Origin: Archaeoglobales archaeon
GTDB taxonomy: Archaea; Halobacteriota; Archaeoglobi; Archaeoglobales; Archaeoglobaceae
Direction of reading: 5' to 3'
Length of the DNA: 11,704 nucleotides
Assembly (NCBI GenBank): GCA_003662985.1
Contig: QMZD01000021.1
Coordinates: 1-11,704, forward strand
Shown: positions 1 through 8,120 of the stretch, piece after piece
Position numbering within the stretch: the stretch's first letter is position 1
Layout of the letters: each line of letters begins with the position of its first letter
Notes under the pieces: model-generated
What the model was told of the DNA's origin: nothing
What the model saw: only the letters and a program-made list of their open reading frames with translations
Databases searched by the model: none
Translations under genes and position numbers: made by a program

Positions 1-525
1 TCCTAAAACAGGTTCAGGGTAGATGGCCATACCTAATTTTACAAAGAAAGAAGAGAGAGCAGAAAAAAGACCTGCAAAAATGGCTAAAAAGATCCCGATT
101 AAATCAGCTTTTATCTTAGACGGTTTGGATAGGAGGAAAATTCCTGTAAAAATTAAAAAAGTCATTAAAATTAATTTAATTGATAAATATTCACCTATTA
201 AGACACCTAGTACAATAGCAAAATATATTCTCGTTGCAGATAAAGGAGCAGTCAAATTGACTCCTATTCGATAGATAGCTGTGTAAAATGCTGTTCTAGC
301 AATTAGAAAATTAAAAATACCCGCAATCGCCATTAAAACCAAAAAATCGAAACTTAATTTAGTTTCATCCATTAGTATTGTAAGCACACCAAATAGAATT
401 GTTGGTACTAGAATGCTGATTAGGGTTCCAGAAAACACATCTAATCTATCACTTCCCTTCCTTATACAAATTTGGTGGAGACTAAAAAAAAGTGGTATAG
501 ATAATACTACTAACACGTCGTACAT
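1..525 (-). CDS. EamA/DMT-family membrane transporter, 3'-truncated by window edge
   Basis: An open frame runs without a stop from an ATG at 525 (minus strand) to the window edge, giving 175 visible residues. It is almost entirely hydrophobic, with about six membrane helices (near residues 2-18, 34-52, 60-80, 86-106, 111-129 and 138-158) separated by short charged loops. The stretch from about residue 74 to 130, with an aromatic/alanine-rich helix, an L-S-A-T-R helix, then G-E-Y before a G-I-F-L-L helix, follows the pattern of one EamA half (10-TM drug/metabolite transporter superfamily). Full members have about 290 residues, so roughly 40% lies outside. The ATG is 3 nt after the prpF stop, so it is probably the last or a late gene of the TRAP-prpF operon and may export or import a related metabolite. 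Family call is by pattern; the substrate is unknown. Confidence 0.72.
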   Translation of the reverse strand, partial: MYDVLVVLSIPLFFSLHQICIRKGSDRLDVFSGTLISILVPTILFGVLTILMDETKLSFDFLVLMAIAGIFNFLIARTAFYTAIYRIGVNLTAPLSATRIYFAIVLGVLIGEYLSIKLILMTFLIFTGIFLLSKPSKIKADLIGIFLAIFAGLFSALSSFFVKLGMAIYPEPVLG

Positions 526-528
526 AAA

Positions 529-1662
529 CTAAGGTTCAAGATAGTATGCAATCCCAGCCATCAGTCTCCTAGCAGTCCTACTGATCGTTACAGATTCTAT
601 GTATACATGTTTCTCTTTTTCTTTAGCTTTCACTCCAACTTCGAGTATACCTTTCGGGTGTCCGATAATCACCTTTTCTTCACTTTCAACTGCAACATCA
701 TTTACTACTGTTCCAGGTATCTTTGAGGCTATTGCAGTGCATATCGCCCCTGTAACCGGATATGCGTGATGCATTTTTTGAAGAGAGAAGAGCCTAGCCA
801 GTATAGTGTAATCTGATTTATCGATAATCCTCTCTTTTGTGGTTTTATATGTTTTAGGTGAACTAACTAATGCAATAAAGGGGAAGTGTGGGGATTTAAT
901 TGTAGCGTCATCCTCAGTCTCCACCAATCCTATAAATTTAGCGGCCGTTGATCTGATTTTTTCTATTATCTGCATTTTTTGAGCGGGAATTTCTGAGGGA
1001 TGTTCGTCACCCCTTAGTCCGAGTTCTTCAGCTTTAACAAATACTGCTGGATTTGCAGCATCAACTATCGAAATTTCGACAATCTTATCGTTAATATTTA
1101 TAAAATCTTTTGGATTTCCCGTCGGTAATAATTTTCCCGTCATAGATCCACTTGGATCGTGCCAAATTACATCAATTCTGGCTCCTGGGTTAGGTACACC
1201 ATCTATGTAGTAGTTTCCTTCATACTTTGTGGCGCCATTTTCGACCGGAACAATGGCATCTACTCGTTTATCTGTGTTAACGTTATACATTCTAACTCGT
1301 GTACATGGCTCCTGAACTTCAACCAATCCTTCATCAATAGCAAAAGGTGCCACAGCAGAAGTTAGATTTCCACAGTTTCCGGAATAGTCTATCTCATACT
1401 TTTCTATTCCAACTTGGCCAAATAAATATTCTACATCTATACCACGCTTTTTACTTTTCCACACAATCATAGTCTTACTGGTAACCGTGTATGCTCCTCC
1501 TAAACCATCAATTTGAATAGGGTCTCCGCTACCAAAAATTTTGAGGATAATTTTGTCACGTTCTCTGTTATCTTCTGGTAAATTCTCTCGTTTGAAAAAT
1601 ATACCCTTGCTGGTTCCACCTCTCATTATAACACATGGTACTCCAATTAAAGCCATTTTCAT
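529..1662 (-). CDS. prpF: PrpF/DUF453-family isomerase (methylaconitate or methylitaconate delta-isomerase type)
   Basis: This is a 377-residue soluble protein, close to the usual size of the PrpF family, whose members move a double bond in 2-methylaconitate, aconitate or 3-methylitaconate. Family hallmarks visible are R-G-G-T-S-K-G near residues 14-20, T-S-K around residue 63, G-N-C-G-N-L at 95-100 followed by an A-P-F-A-I-D segment, and H-A-Y-P-V-T-G-A in the C-terminal third. As I recall the family, a lysine and a cysteine in these regions are implicated in catalysis; both are present (K63, C97). The start at 1662 overlaps the permease stop (ATGA), with a GGAGG site 4 nt upstream; an in-frame ATG at 1656 is an alternative. 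Placement directly after a TRAP permease suggests the imported acid is its substrate. No prpB, prpC or prpD gene is visible here, so a role in propionate breakdown by the methylcitrate cycle is not shown. The exact substrate is inference. Confidence 0.85.
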   Translation of the reverse strand: MKMALIGVPCVIMRGGTSKGIFFKRENLPEDNRERDKIILKIFGSGDPIQIDGLGGAYTVTSKTMIVWKSKKRGIDVEYLFGQVGIEKYEIDYSGNCGNLTSAVAPFAIDEGLVEVQEPCTRVRMYNVNTDKRVDAIVPVENGATKYEGNYYIDGVPNPGARIDVIWHDPSGSMTGKLLPTGNPKDFININDKIVEISIVDAANPAVFVKAEELGLRGDEHPSEIPAQKMQIIEKIRSTAAKFIGLVETEDDATIKSPHFPFIALVSSPKTYKTTKERIIDKSDYTILARLFSLQKMHHAYPVTGAICTAIASKIPGTVVNDVAVESEEKVIIGHPKGILEVGVKAKEKEKHVYIESVTISRTARRLMAGIAYYLEP

Positions 1663-3581
1663 ATCTCCTCCTTCGCTTCTTTGTACCGTTTTATGTGAAT
1701 TCTATAGACAATAAAAACTAACCCCAGCATGATGCCTCCTATCGTATTTAATAAGTAGGAATTATCTGGGTAGAGCAGGAGTGCAGACGCCGCAAGAAGA
1801 ATAAACCTTTCGACAATAGTAAGTTTCTTGTAAAAGTAACCGAAAATGACGCTAGCCAACGTTGTACTCCCTACTGCAACGCAAACGAATCTTAAAATTG
1901 TGCTTAAGGGGTTACCGATTAATAACAGTGAGGAGTCATATATAAATACAAATGGGGCTATAAATCCTGTTAAAGCGAAAACGACCCCCCATACTCCTGC
2001 TTTCCAGAAATCAGCTTTGGCAATTCCACATGCCGCAAAGGTTGCAAGAGCAACCGGAGGGGTAATTGGCCCCATTATCGCGAAGTAGAAGAGAAATAAG
2101 TGTGTGGGTAAGGGGTCGAACCCTAATGATATCAAGGGGTTTGCAAATGTTACAGCCGCAAAAATATAGGCAGCAGTTGCTGGAACCAACATGCCTAGAA
2201 GAAGTGCACCAACCATTGCTATAATTAGGGCAATTAGATTATTGCCGCCCGCTAATGCAATCATTAAATTGGAGATAGATACGCTTAGCCCGGTTATAGC
2301 CATCACAGTTGCAGCTATATCCGCAGCTATGATTATTGCACCAATTGTCACGAGGCTTTTTACCGAGTCAACGATATTATCAATTAGAATTGTTTTATCT
2401 ACTCTTGTTGTTTTTCGGAGGTTAGGAACAATTAATGCGGTGATCACACTCCAAAATGCTGCCCACATGACGGAAGGAAGAGTGGGGAGCAAGATTAGAA
2501 GAACTACGAGAGGGATCAATAGTAACCATCTATCCTTAAGTACCTCCCTTAGTTTTGGGAGCTGATCCCTTGGCAAACCCACTAGCCCATTAGCCTTTGC
2601 ATAATAATGAATTGCTGTGAATTTTGTAAAAAAGTAAAGTATAGCGGGCAAGACTGCTGCCAAGGCTATTTTGATATAAGGCACTCCTATGAGTTCTGAC
2701 ATAATAAAGGCACCAGCACCCATTATCGGTGGCATGAGCTCTCCACCGCAACCGGCTGCAGCTTCAATTGCTGCTGCTATATGGCGTTGAAAACCAACGC
2801 TTATCATTGCTGGAATCGTTACGCTTCCTACAGCCATCACTTCTGCCACAGGACTGCCCGTTATCATTCCAAAAAGGGCGCTTGCCCAAATAGAGACTTT
2901 TGCTGGTCCACCACTCATCCATCCTGTAAGGGATTGGAAAACATCGATGATGAACTTTCCTAATCCTACCGCCATCATAACACCTGCAAATATGAGAAAC
3001 CCCGAGATTATTGTTATGACTAAAACAGTTAATCTTCCAAAAATGCCCTCAGTTGCCCCGTAATATATATTTCCAAGATACATGAAAGAAATGAACCATT
3101 GGAAGTCCAGTGGTTCGTGAACCCATACCATCGGAAGCCTATCTCCCAAAAAAGCATATACTAAGAACAGTACTAAAATAACCGTAAGTATCTTCCCGGC
3201 AGTCCTTCTTACTAACTCTAAAAGTAGAATGATAGACAGTACTCCAAATACCACCTCATAAATAGGAATTTGAAGAATAAAACGGGGAGTTTCATGAATA
3301 TAGTACGATGGAATCAAAGCATAAACTGCAATTCCAAATCCTAGAATTCCAAGAAACCAATCAAACATAAGATTTCTAGTTTTTTCATGGTCACCAACAG
3401 GGAAAAAGAGGAAACCTAATAGATATATAAATGCAACCCCTACAGAGAGAATATATTCTAATCGAAAATACTTCAATCCCTCCCCGGATATGACGAATAG
3501 AATAAATATTGCAAATATTATCGAAATTGCTTTAATAATCTTAACTTCCCATACTCTAAGCGGCAATTCTTCCTGAAGCAC
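1659..3581 (-). CDS. TRAP transporter permease, fused 4TM/12TM (DctQM type)
   Basis: This 640-residue membrane protein is made almost wholly of hydrophobic helices. The N-terminal part (about residues 13-150) corresponds to the small DctQ-like 4TM subunit. The remainder is the large DctM-like 12TM subunit, with the typical conserved stretch G-S-P-V-A-E-V-M-A-V-G at 242-252, A-A-G-C-G-G-E-L-M-P-P at 275-285, and a second inverted-repeat region with G-P-I-T-P-P-V-A near the last third. Fused permeases of this kind pair with TAXI binding proteins, and one is encoded immediately upstream. They drive solute uptake with an ion gradient, usually sodium. The start is a GTG at 3581 with a strong GAGGTGG site 4 nt before it. 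The stop overlaps the prpF start. The gene is complete, with no sign of decay. Substrate cannot be read from sequence; prpF suggests a tricarboxylate or an unsaturated dicarboxylate. Confidence 0.93.
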   Translation of the reverse strand: MLQEELPLRVWEVKIIKAISIIFAIFILFVISGEGLKYFRLEYILSVGVAFIYLLGFLFFPVGDHEKTRNLMFDWFLGILGFGIAVYALIPSYYIHETPRFILQIPIYEVVFGVLSIILLLELVRRTAGKILTVILVLFLVYAFLGDRLPMVWVHEPLDFQWFISFMYLGNIYYGATEGIFGRLTVLVITIISGFLIFAGVMMAVGLGKFIIDVFQSLTGWMSGGPAKVSIWASALFGMITGSPVAEVMAVGSVTIPAMISVGFQRHIAAAIEAAAGCGGELMPPIMGAGAFIMSELIGVPYIKIALAAVLPAILYFFTKFTAIHYYAKANGLVGLPRDQLPKLREVLKDRWLLLIPLVVLLILLPTLPSVMWAAFWSVITALIVPNLRKTTRVDKTILIDNIVDSVKSLVTIGAIIIAADIAATVMAITGLSVSISNLMIALAGGNNLIALIIAMVGALLLGMLVPATAAYIFAAVTFANPLISLGFDPLPTHLFLFYFAIMGPITPPVALATFAACGIAKADFWKAGVWGVVFALTGFIAPFVFIYDSSLLLIGNPLSTILRFVCVAVGSTTLASVIFGYFYKKLTIVERFILLAASALLLYPDNSYLLNTIGGIMLGLVFIVYRIHIKRYKEAKEEI

Positions 3582-3585
3582 TTAG

Positions 3586-3592
3586 CCACCTC
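3586..3592 (-). promoter_or_regulatory. Ribosome binding site fixing the GTG start of the TRAP permease
   Basis: On the minus strand GAGGTGG lies 4 nt before the GTG at 3581. It is a near-perfect complement to the archaeal 16S 3' end and favours this non-ATG start over any internal ATG. Confidence 0.7.
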
Positions 3593-3595
3593 GAT

Positions 3596-3620
3596 GAATA
3601 AAAATTTAAAAAATAAAAAG
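3596..3620 (-). terminator. Possible T-rich attenuator between TAXI and TRAP permease genes
   Basis: In the 69-nt gap between the binding-protein stop and the permease start, the minus strand carries runs of five, six and five T residues separated only by A residues. Poly-T tracts without a strong hairpin are typical archaeal termination signals. Partial termination here would give more binding protein than permease, as is common in such operons. This is inference from composition; there is no hairpin. Confidence 0.4.
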
Positions 3621-3650
3621 CTTTTCATATTCTGTTGGCCATTTTTATTT

Positions 3651-4703
3651 CTATTTCTTGTATTCTGGTGGTATTAGCTCTTCTGGAACTTGTATGCCCT
3701 TTTCAACATAGTATTTTACTACACCTGCATGCAAAGGTACCGGAGCTGATTTAAATATAAGTTCAGGTTTGAAGTACTTGTGCTGCACGTACAATCTTTT
3801 CGCTACCTTGGTATTCTCCCAATAAGCTTTGACCATCTGGTAGACAGTTTCTTCAGGAACATCTTGTGTGGCCCATATTATCTGATAAGCTGCCGGACCT
3901 TCATATTTTACGTCGACTCCCTTGTAAATCTTTTCTCCAGAAGCATCAACAGTATACATGGAATACGGTAGCTTCTCTCTAATTATTTTAACCTCATCGG
4001 CTGAAGGAGGAACGAGTTTTAGATCGTACCTTATACAGAATTCCTGCACTGTTGGATTGGGAAATCCAACAAAGAAGTAAGCATCAATCGCACCGGTTAC
4101 GAGCTGCTCCATGGAATCACGATGCCCCAATTCCACTATTTTGCTTGGGTGGACATCCAAAACACCCATGATGTCTCTAAACATCTTATTTGCCACAAAC
4201 TTAGGGCTCCCTATGCTTATTGGCTTACCTGAAACATCACTCCATGATTTAATATCCGAATCTGCTCGGACAACAAGCTGACCTGGGAATATATTGGACA
4301 CAAAGACTGCTCTTAACTGATGATTTCCAGCTTTCCAGAGATCACGTGCATCTATATCGCTGCCAGCTGCCATATCAACTTTGCCCTGTAAGAGTAGCGG
4401 GAGGTTAGCAGCACTTCCACCACCGGCTTGATTTATTATATATATATCCACCCCTCCTGCTCCAATAGCGGAGATTATCGCTGCCGTGCTTGCATATGTT
4501 GAGCCCCCAGTACTTCCCGAAACAATTGTTAGCTTTTTAATTGTTTCAGTAGGTGCAGTGGTTGGGGTTGCAGTCGGAGTTTCAGTCTTAACTGGAGTTG
4601 GTGTCGGTTGTGTGGTAGGCTGGGCACATCCAATCAAAAAAACAGCCATTAGAATTGCCGCCACCAGCACCACGCGATATGCTTTAAAATCCCCTTTTCT
4701 CAT
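3651..4703 (-). CDS. TAXI-family TRAP transporter substrate-binding lipoprotein
   Basis: This 350-residue exported binding protein starts with a basic end and a hydrophobic helix (about residues 10-25) ending in a lipobox-like L-I-G-C with Cys26. A Thr/Pro-rich linker to about residue 53 then tethers the domain outside the membrane. The mature domain begins with S-G-S-T-G-G-S-T-Y at 62-70 and continues with G-G-G-S-A-A-N, then G-K-V-D-M-A-A-G, V-R-A-D-S-D-I-K-S-W and a late V-T-G-A-I-D-A-Y-F-F. This order is typical of TAXI (TRAP-associated extracytoplasmic immunogenic) proteins. It should capture the ligand and deliver it to the fused permease encoded next. It is the first gene of the minus-strand operon. 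No Shine-Dalgarno is seen, but a TATA-like box about 25 nt upstream points to a leaderless transcript starting near the ATG. The gene is intact. Confidence 0.92.
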   Translation of the reverse strand: MRKGDFKAYRVVLVAAILMAVFLIGCAQPTTQPTPTPVKTETPTATPTTAPTETIKKLTIVSGSTGGSTYASTAAIISAIGAGGVDIYIINQAGGGSAANLPLLLQGKVDMAAGSDIDARDLWKAGNHQLRAVFVSNIFPGQLVVRADSDIKSWSDVSGKPISIGSPKFVANKMFRDIMGVLDVHPSKIVELGHRDSMEQLVTGAIDAYFFVGFPNPTVQEFCIRYDLKLVPPSADEVKIIREKLPYSMYTVDASGEKIYKGVDVKYEGPAAYQIIWATQDVPEETVYQMVKAYWENTKVAKRLYVQHKYFKPELIFKSAPVPLHAGVVKYYVEKGIQVPEELIPPEYKK

Positions 4704-4725
4704 GCTAAATCATGGAATAAATTGA

Positions 4726-4740
4726 ATATAAAATACTTTT
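4726..4740 (-). promoter_or_regulatory. BRE/TATA-type promoter of the TAXI-TRAP-prpF operon
   Basis: Read on the minus strand, an AAAAG BRE-like element is followed by TATTTTATAT, centred about 27 nt before the ATG at 4703. That spacing puts transcription start at or just before the start codon, matching the lack of a Shine-Dalgarno site. Confidence 0.6.
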
Positions 4741-4811
4741 GATTGTATTACTCTAAGAAAGATAAAAAACCAAAGAAAATTAAAGTATTAGTAGAAATAA
4801 AAAGAATACGT

Positions 4812-4826
4812 CCGAAATATTTTTAG
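4812..4826 (+). promoter_or_regulatory. Probable BRE/TATA promoter of the sdhACDB operon
   Basis: CCGAAA followed by TATTTTTAG resembles an archaeal BRE plus TATA box. Its centre is about 32 nt before the sdhA ATG, predicting a very short 5' leader of roughly 5-10 nt. It lies in the 150-nt divergent region shared with the TRAP operon. No clear operator palindrome was seen there. Confidence 0.5.
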
Positions 4827-4853
4827 AACGCCATCAAATAATGGAGCACACTT

Positions 4854-6554
4854 ATGGACATGTTAGAATATGATGTGGTAATTATTGGAGGGGGAATGGC
4901 CGGTCTTAGGTGTGCAATTGGAATTCTTGAAGTTAAAAAGGTAAATGTTGCAATAATCACAAAGTCACATCCTGTAAGGTCGCACTCTGTTGTTGCCGGT
5001 GGTGGGATTTCAGGAGCTCTTTGGGAGGGAGATAATCCTGAACTCCACGCATGGGATACCGTAAAGGGTGGAGACTTTCTTGGCGATCAGGACGCGATAG
5101 AGAGATTTACGAATTTAGCACCAAAAGAGATTTTGAGGTTGGAACACTGGGGGGTTCCGTGGGAAAGGAAAGAAGACGGTAGTTTGAAAAATGCTCAGAG
5201 GATGGGGGGTCATAGCTTTCCAAGAGCAGTTTTTGTTGGGGATCGGACAGGTCACTTTATTGTTCAGACACTTTACGACACTCTTCTAAAGTACGAAGAA
5301 TTTATTGATTTTTTAAATGACCATTTCGTAACTTCAATTGTATTAGATAGGGAAAAAATTCATGGGGCAACAGTTTTGGACATTAAAAATGGAGAGGTTA
5401 CCGCTATAAAGTCAAAAGCGGTAGTCATTGCAACCGGAGGTGCGGGAAGAGTTTACCTTACTACCACAAACGAGGATGCAAATACAGGGGACGGCCTAGC
5501 TATTGCGTTTAGATCTGGGTTACCATTGAAAGACATGGAATTCATGCAGTTCCATCCAACAGGCTTGGTTCCCAGAGGAGTTCTGATTACTGAGGCGGCG
5601 AGAGGTGAAGGAGGCTATTTAATCAATTCAAAGGGAGAGAGATTTATGAAAAAGTATGCCCCCGAAAGGGCAGAATTAGCTCCAAGAGATATAGTGTCAA
5701 GAGGCATAATGAGGGAGATTCTCGAAGGAAAAGGGTTTGAAAGAGATGGAATAAAACATGTTTTGCTAGATATCAGGCATTTAGGTGAAGAAGTAATAAA
5801 TGAGAGACTATCAAATGTAAGAGAAACCACGATGAAATTGATAGGACTTGATCCAGTAGAAGATCCTATTCCTGTAAGACCATCATGTCATTATACAATG
5901 GGAGGTATTCATGTTGATATAAACGGAGCAGCCTTCAATGGGTTATGGGTTGCCGGTGAGGCTGCGTGTGTCAGCATACACGGCGCAAACAGACTTGGAA
6001 CTAATGCATTAACTGAATGCGTTGTTTACGGTGCTATTGTGGGTAAAGAGGTGGCAAAGCACCTAGATAGATCCAGTGAGTCTAATGTTGCTATTTTGAA
6101 GCAAAAATTACTCGAAGATGAGCAAAGAATATCAAAAATCGGTGAAAAAGGAGATAAAGATCTTTATCGGATCAGAAAGAGTTTATGGGAGACAATGGAT
6201 AGAGAAGTTGGAGTTTTAAGAAATGAGATCGGACTTAAAGAGGCCTTAAAAACTGTTAAAAATCTCAAAACAGATTTCAAAAACATACATATTGGGGATA
6301 CTAGTAAAATATTCAATACAGCTCTTGTTAATGCTTTGGAACTTGAAAACATGCTAGATATATCTGAAGTAATAATTATGTCTGCCATTAAAAGGAAAGA
6401 GAGCAGAGGCGCACATTATAGAGTAGATTATCCAAATAGAGATGATAAAAGCTGGCTCAAACATATTCTAGTTTACAAAACCAGAGAGGGGATTAAAATT
6501 GATTATCTGCCCGTAAGAATTACAAAATGGCCCCCAGTAGAAAGGAAATACTAA
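4854..6554 (+). CDS. sdhA: Succinate dehydrogenase/fumarate reductase flavoprotein subunit
   Basis: A 566-residue FAD subunit that oxidises succinate to fumarate, or the reverse. The N-terminal dinucleotide motif I-I-G-G-G-M-A-G-L occupies about residues 10-18. H44 in R-S-H-S-V matches the histidine that binds FAD covalently in SdhA/FrdA, which argues against L-aspartate oxidase. Then follow [22 protein letters not shown] near 230, T-E-A-A-R-G-E-G-G near 246-254 with the catalytic arginine, H-Y-T-M-G-G-I near 346, and a substrate-site N-R-L-G-T-N-A-L near 379. The C-terminal [11 protein letters not shown] segment is also typical. A GGAG site lies 7 nt before the ATG at 4854; the ATG at 4860 is an alternative. 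It is the first gene of an operon with sdhC, sdhD and sdhB. The physiological direction cannot be read from sequence; the former icd neighbour suggests TCA-cycle use. Confidence 0.95.
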   Translation: MDMLEYDVVIIGGGMAGLRCAIGILEVKKVNVAIITKSHPVRSHSVVAGGGISGALWEGDNPELHAWDTVKGGDFLGDQDAIERFTNLAPKEILRLEHWGVPWERKEDGSLKNAQRMGGHSFPRAVFVGDRTGHFIVQTLYDTLLKYEEFIDFLNDHFVTSIVLDREKIHGATVLDIKNGEVTAIKSKAVVIATGGAGRVYLTTTNEDANTGDGLAIAFRSGLPLKDMEFMQFHPTGLVPRGVLITEAARGEGGYLINSKGERFMKKYAPERAELAPRDIVSRGIMREILEGKGFERDGIKHVLLDIRHLGEEVINERLSNVRETTMKLIGLDPVEDPIPVRPSCHYTMGGIHVDINGAAFNGLWVAGEAACVSIHGANRLGTNALTECVVYGAIVGKEVAKHLDRSSESNVAILKQKLLEDEQRISKIGEKGDKDLYRIRKSLWETMDREVGVLRNEIGLKEALKTVKNLKTDFKNIHIGDTSKIFNTALVNALELENMLDISEVIIMSAIKRKESRGAHYRVDYPNRDDKSWLKHILVYKTREGIKIDYLPVRITKWPPVERKY

Positions 6555-6566
6555 GTGGTGGGTGAT

Positions 6567-7013
6567 ATGGTATACGAAAATTCTAGAGGAATTAGGGGAT
6601 GGTGGGAAATTAAGGGAAAAAATTTTGAAAAACTACTTTTCATTCTCCACAGGTTATCTGGAGTGGTTGTAGGTTTATACTTCATCCTTCACATTTTTGA
6701 GACAAGTACAATCTTAAATGGAGAAGAGGATTGGAAGAGTCTCATGGAATTTTTAAAAAATCCCTTCGCCCACACGGGTCTCCTTATAGTGGCTTTTCTA
6801 AGCGTGTTCCATGCATTAAATGGAATTAGGCTTATCTTCGCTGAACAGGGTCTACTTATAGGAAAAATGAGAAGACAGGGATATCCTATAGTTTCCTTCA
6901 GTCTCACTGGAATCCAAAGAAAAATGGGGTGGTTTGTAATTCTTCTGACATTCATCCTTGCCCTATATGCCTTTTATCATCTCTTTATAGTTTCTCTGGG
7001 GGTGAGGTTTTGA
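6567..7013 (+). CDS. sdhC: Succinate dehydrogenase cytochrome b subunit (membrane anchor C)
   Basis: A 148-residue membrane anchor with three helices (about residues 25-45, 68-92 and 108-130). The SdhC-type H-R-L-S-G motif is at 28-32, and F-H-A-L-N-G-I-R-L-I near 81-90 carries a histidine likely to bind heme b. Charged W-W-E-I-K-G-K residues before the first helix would face the iron-sulfur subunit. The chosen ATG is preceded by GTGGTGGGTGAT, which supplies a GGTGG site about 5 nt upstream. A GTG at 6555, directly after the sdhA stop, would add four residues and is the main alternative. The 3' end overlaps sdhD. With SdhD it should bind the quinone and anchor SdhA/B to the membrane. Confidence 0.88.
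   Translation: MVYENSRGIRGWWEIKGKNFEKLLFILHRLSGVVVGLYFILHIFETSTILNGEEDWKSLMEFLKNPFAHTGLLIVAFLSVFHALNGIRLIFAEQGLLIGKMRRQGYPIVSFSLTGIQRKMGWFVILLTFILALYAFYHLFIVSLGVRF
7001..7006 (+). promoter_or_regulatory. Ribosome binding site supporting a TTG start of sdhD
   Basis: GGTGAG sits 3-4 nt before a TTG that overlaps the sdhC stop (TTGA). In-frame ATG codons upstream lie deep within sdhC, so this site supports translational coupling at the TTG. A GTG at 7028 is less well placed. Confidence 0.55.
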
Positions 7014-7357
7014 GGGAATCGACCTTTGTGCTAATACAGTATTTAAGTGGTTTATTTGTCTTAGTATTTGGAGCTTTGCATTTTGCAAGCTTAACGTTTC
7101 TGGGAGTTAAAAATCTCAATGAGGCCCTAGAATACCAGAATGTACTAACAAGATACAAACAAATTTTCTGGTTATCAATACTTGGAATTTTGATGATCGC
7201 TGTAACTTCTCACACCTTTGTAGGGTTTAGAAGTATTCTTATAGAAATAAAACAGGGAAAGAAATGGGAATTATTTGTGACTCTATTTGCTATTATTGCT
7301 GGAGGAATTATTATTTTATCCGGTTTTAGGACAATTTTACTTGCTTTCTTGAGGTGA
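7010..7357 (+). CDS. sdhD: Succinate dehydrogenase membrane anchor subunit D
   Basis: Starting at the TTG overlapping the sdhC stop, this gives 115 residues with three membrane helices (about 6-28, 50-68 and 86-112). A longer reading to an ATG at 6929 would overlap sdhC by 85 nt and add a cysteine-rich, non-anchor-like end, so I reject it. Histidines occur in G-A-L-H-F-A-S in the first helix and in S-H-T-F-V-G-F-R-S-I-L in the second. The latter has the same H-x3-G-x-R layout as sdhC, so both anchors may bind heme. The stop overlaps the sdhB ribosome site. The protein is too diverged to name confidently on its own; the call rests on position, size, helices and the histidine motif. Confidence 0.8.
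   Translation: MRESTFVLIQYLSGLFVLVFGALHFASLTFLGVKNLNEALEYQNVLTRYKQIFWLSILGILMIAVTSHTFVGFRSILIEIKQGKKWELFVTLFAIIAGGIIILSGFRTILLAFLR
7351..7357 (+). promoter_or_regulatory. Ribosome binding site fixing the sdhB start
   Basis: GAGGTGA overlaps the sdhD stop and lies 5 nt before the ATG at 7363. It shows that this ATG, not the GTG at 7354 inside the site itself, is the true start. Confidence 0.75.
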
Positions 7358-7362
7358 AGAAA

Positions 7363-8112
7363 ATGAATCTTAAATTTAGAATTCTTCGTTATGATCCAGA
7401 GGAGAAGAGAAGATACAATCAAGAATATGCCGTTCCATTTCGCAAAAATATGACAATTCTGGACGCACTACTGTATATTAAAGAGAATCTTGATCACTCC
7501 CTTTCTTTCCGCTATGCCTGTCAGGCAGGACTTTGTGGGAGTTGTGGAATGATCATCAATGGAAAGGAGAATCTAGCCTGTCAGACAAAGATTGAAGAAG
7601 TTGGAAAAATAATCGAGCTCAAACCCCTCCACAATTTTCCAGTAATAAAAGACTTAGTGGTAGATTTTGAAGCAATGTTTGCGAAACACTCATCGATCAG
7701 GCCTTATATCTGGAGAGAACAAGAAAAGTTCGATAGTGAATACCTCCAGACGCCTGAAGAATTAGAGAGATTTATTATGGTCGCCAGTTGTATCAACTGC
7801 GGGCTTTGTTATAGTTCTTGCCCCGTAACTGGAACGGATAAACTCTATCTTGGTCCTCACGCTCTTGCCCAGTGCTATCGCTACATAATGGACACGAGGG
7901 ACAAGGATAAGAAGAAAAGGTTAGATATAATAGATTCACCTCACGGGATTTGGAGATGTCATTTTGCAGGTGAATGCAGTGAAGTCTGCCCAAAAGGGGT
8001 TGATCCCGCGTATTCTATACAGCAACTTAAAGGTTTCGCTCTTTTAAGAAGAAATGAGTTAAAAAGAATTAGTGTTGCCCCTCTTAAAAAAGAAAAAAGG
8101 AAGTTCGAGTAG
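7363..8112 (+). CDS. sdhB: Succinate dehydrogenase/fumarate reductase iron-sulfur subunit
   Basis: A 249-residue electron-transfer subunit linking the flavin of SdhA to quinone in the membrane anchors. The N-terminal ferredoxin domain has C53, C58, C61 and C73 for a [2Fe-2S] centre, with all four ligands cysteine. The C-terminal domain has C143-x2-C146-x2-C149-x3-C153-P and then C199, C205 and C209-P-K-G, the pattern that builds the [4Fe-4S] and [3Fe-4S] centres of classical SdhB. The segment between, with L-G-P-H-A-L and D-T-R-D, also fits. The basic C-terminus is usual. The start at 7363 is fixed by GAGGTGA. The stop at 8110-8112 overlaps the GGTGAT ribosome site of the icd remnant, showing that icd was the next gene in the operon. 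Confidence 0.95.
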   Translation: MNLKFRILRYDPEEKRRYNQEYAVPFRKNMTILDALLYIKENLDHSLSFRYACQAGLCGSCGMIINGKENLACQTKIEEVGKIIELKPLHNFPVIKDLVVDFEAMFAKHSSIRPYIWREQEKFDSEYLQTPEELERFIMVASCINCGLCYSSCPVTGTDKLYLGPHALAQCYRYIMDTRDKDKKKRLDIIDSPHGIWRCHFAGECSEVCPKGVDPAYSIQQLKGFALLRRNELKRISVAPLKKEKRKFE

Positions 8113-8120
8113 GTGATAAA

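Noticed and set aside
23..274. Plus-strand open frame of 83 residues
   Set aside because: It is the reverse of the EamA transporter; its lysine-rich content mirrors Leu/Phe/Ile codons on the other strand.
2191..2565. Plus-strand open frame of 124 residues
   Set aside because: It lies wholly inside the TRAP permease gene on the opposite strand and has no ribosome site or recognisable motif.
6929..7009. Longer N-terminus for SdhD from ATG 6929
   Set aside because: It would overlap sdhC heavily and lacks a ribosome site, whereas GGTGAG precedes the TTG at 7010.
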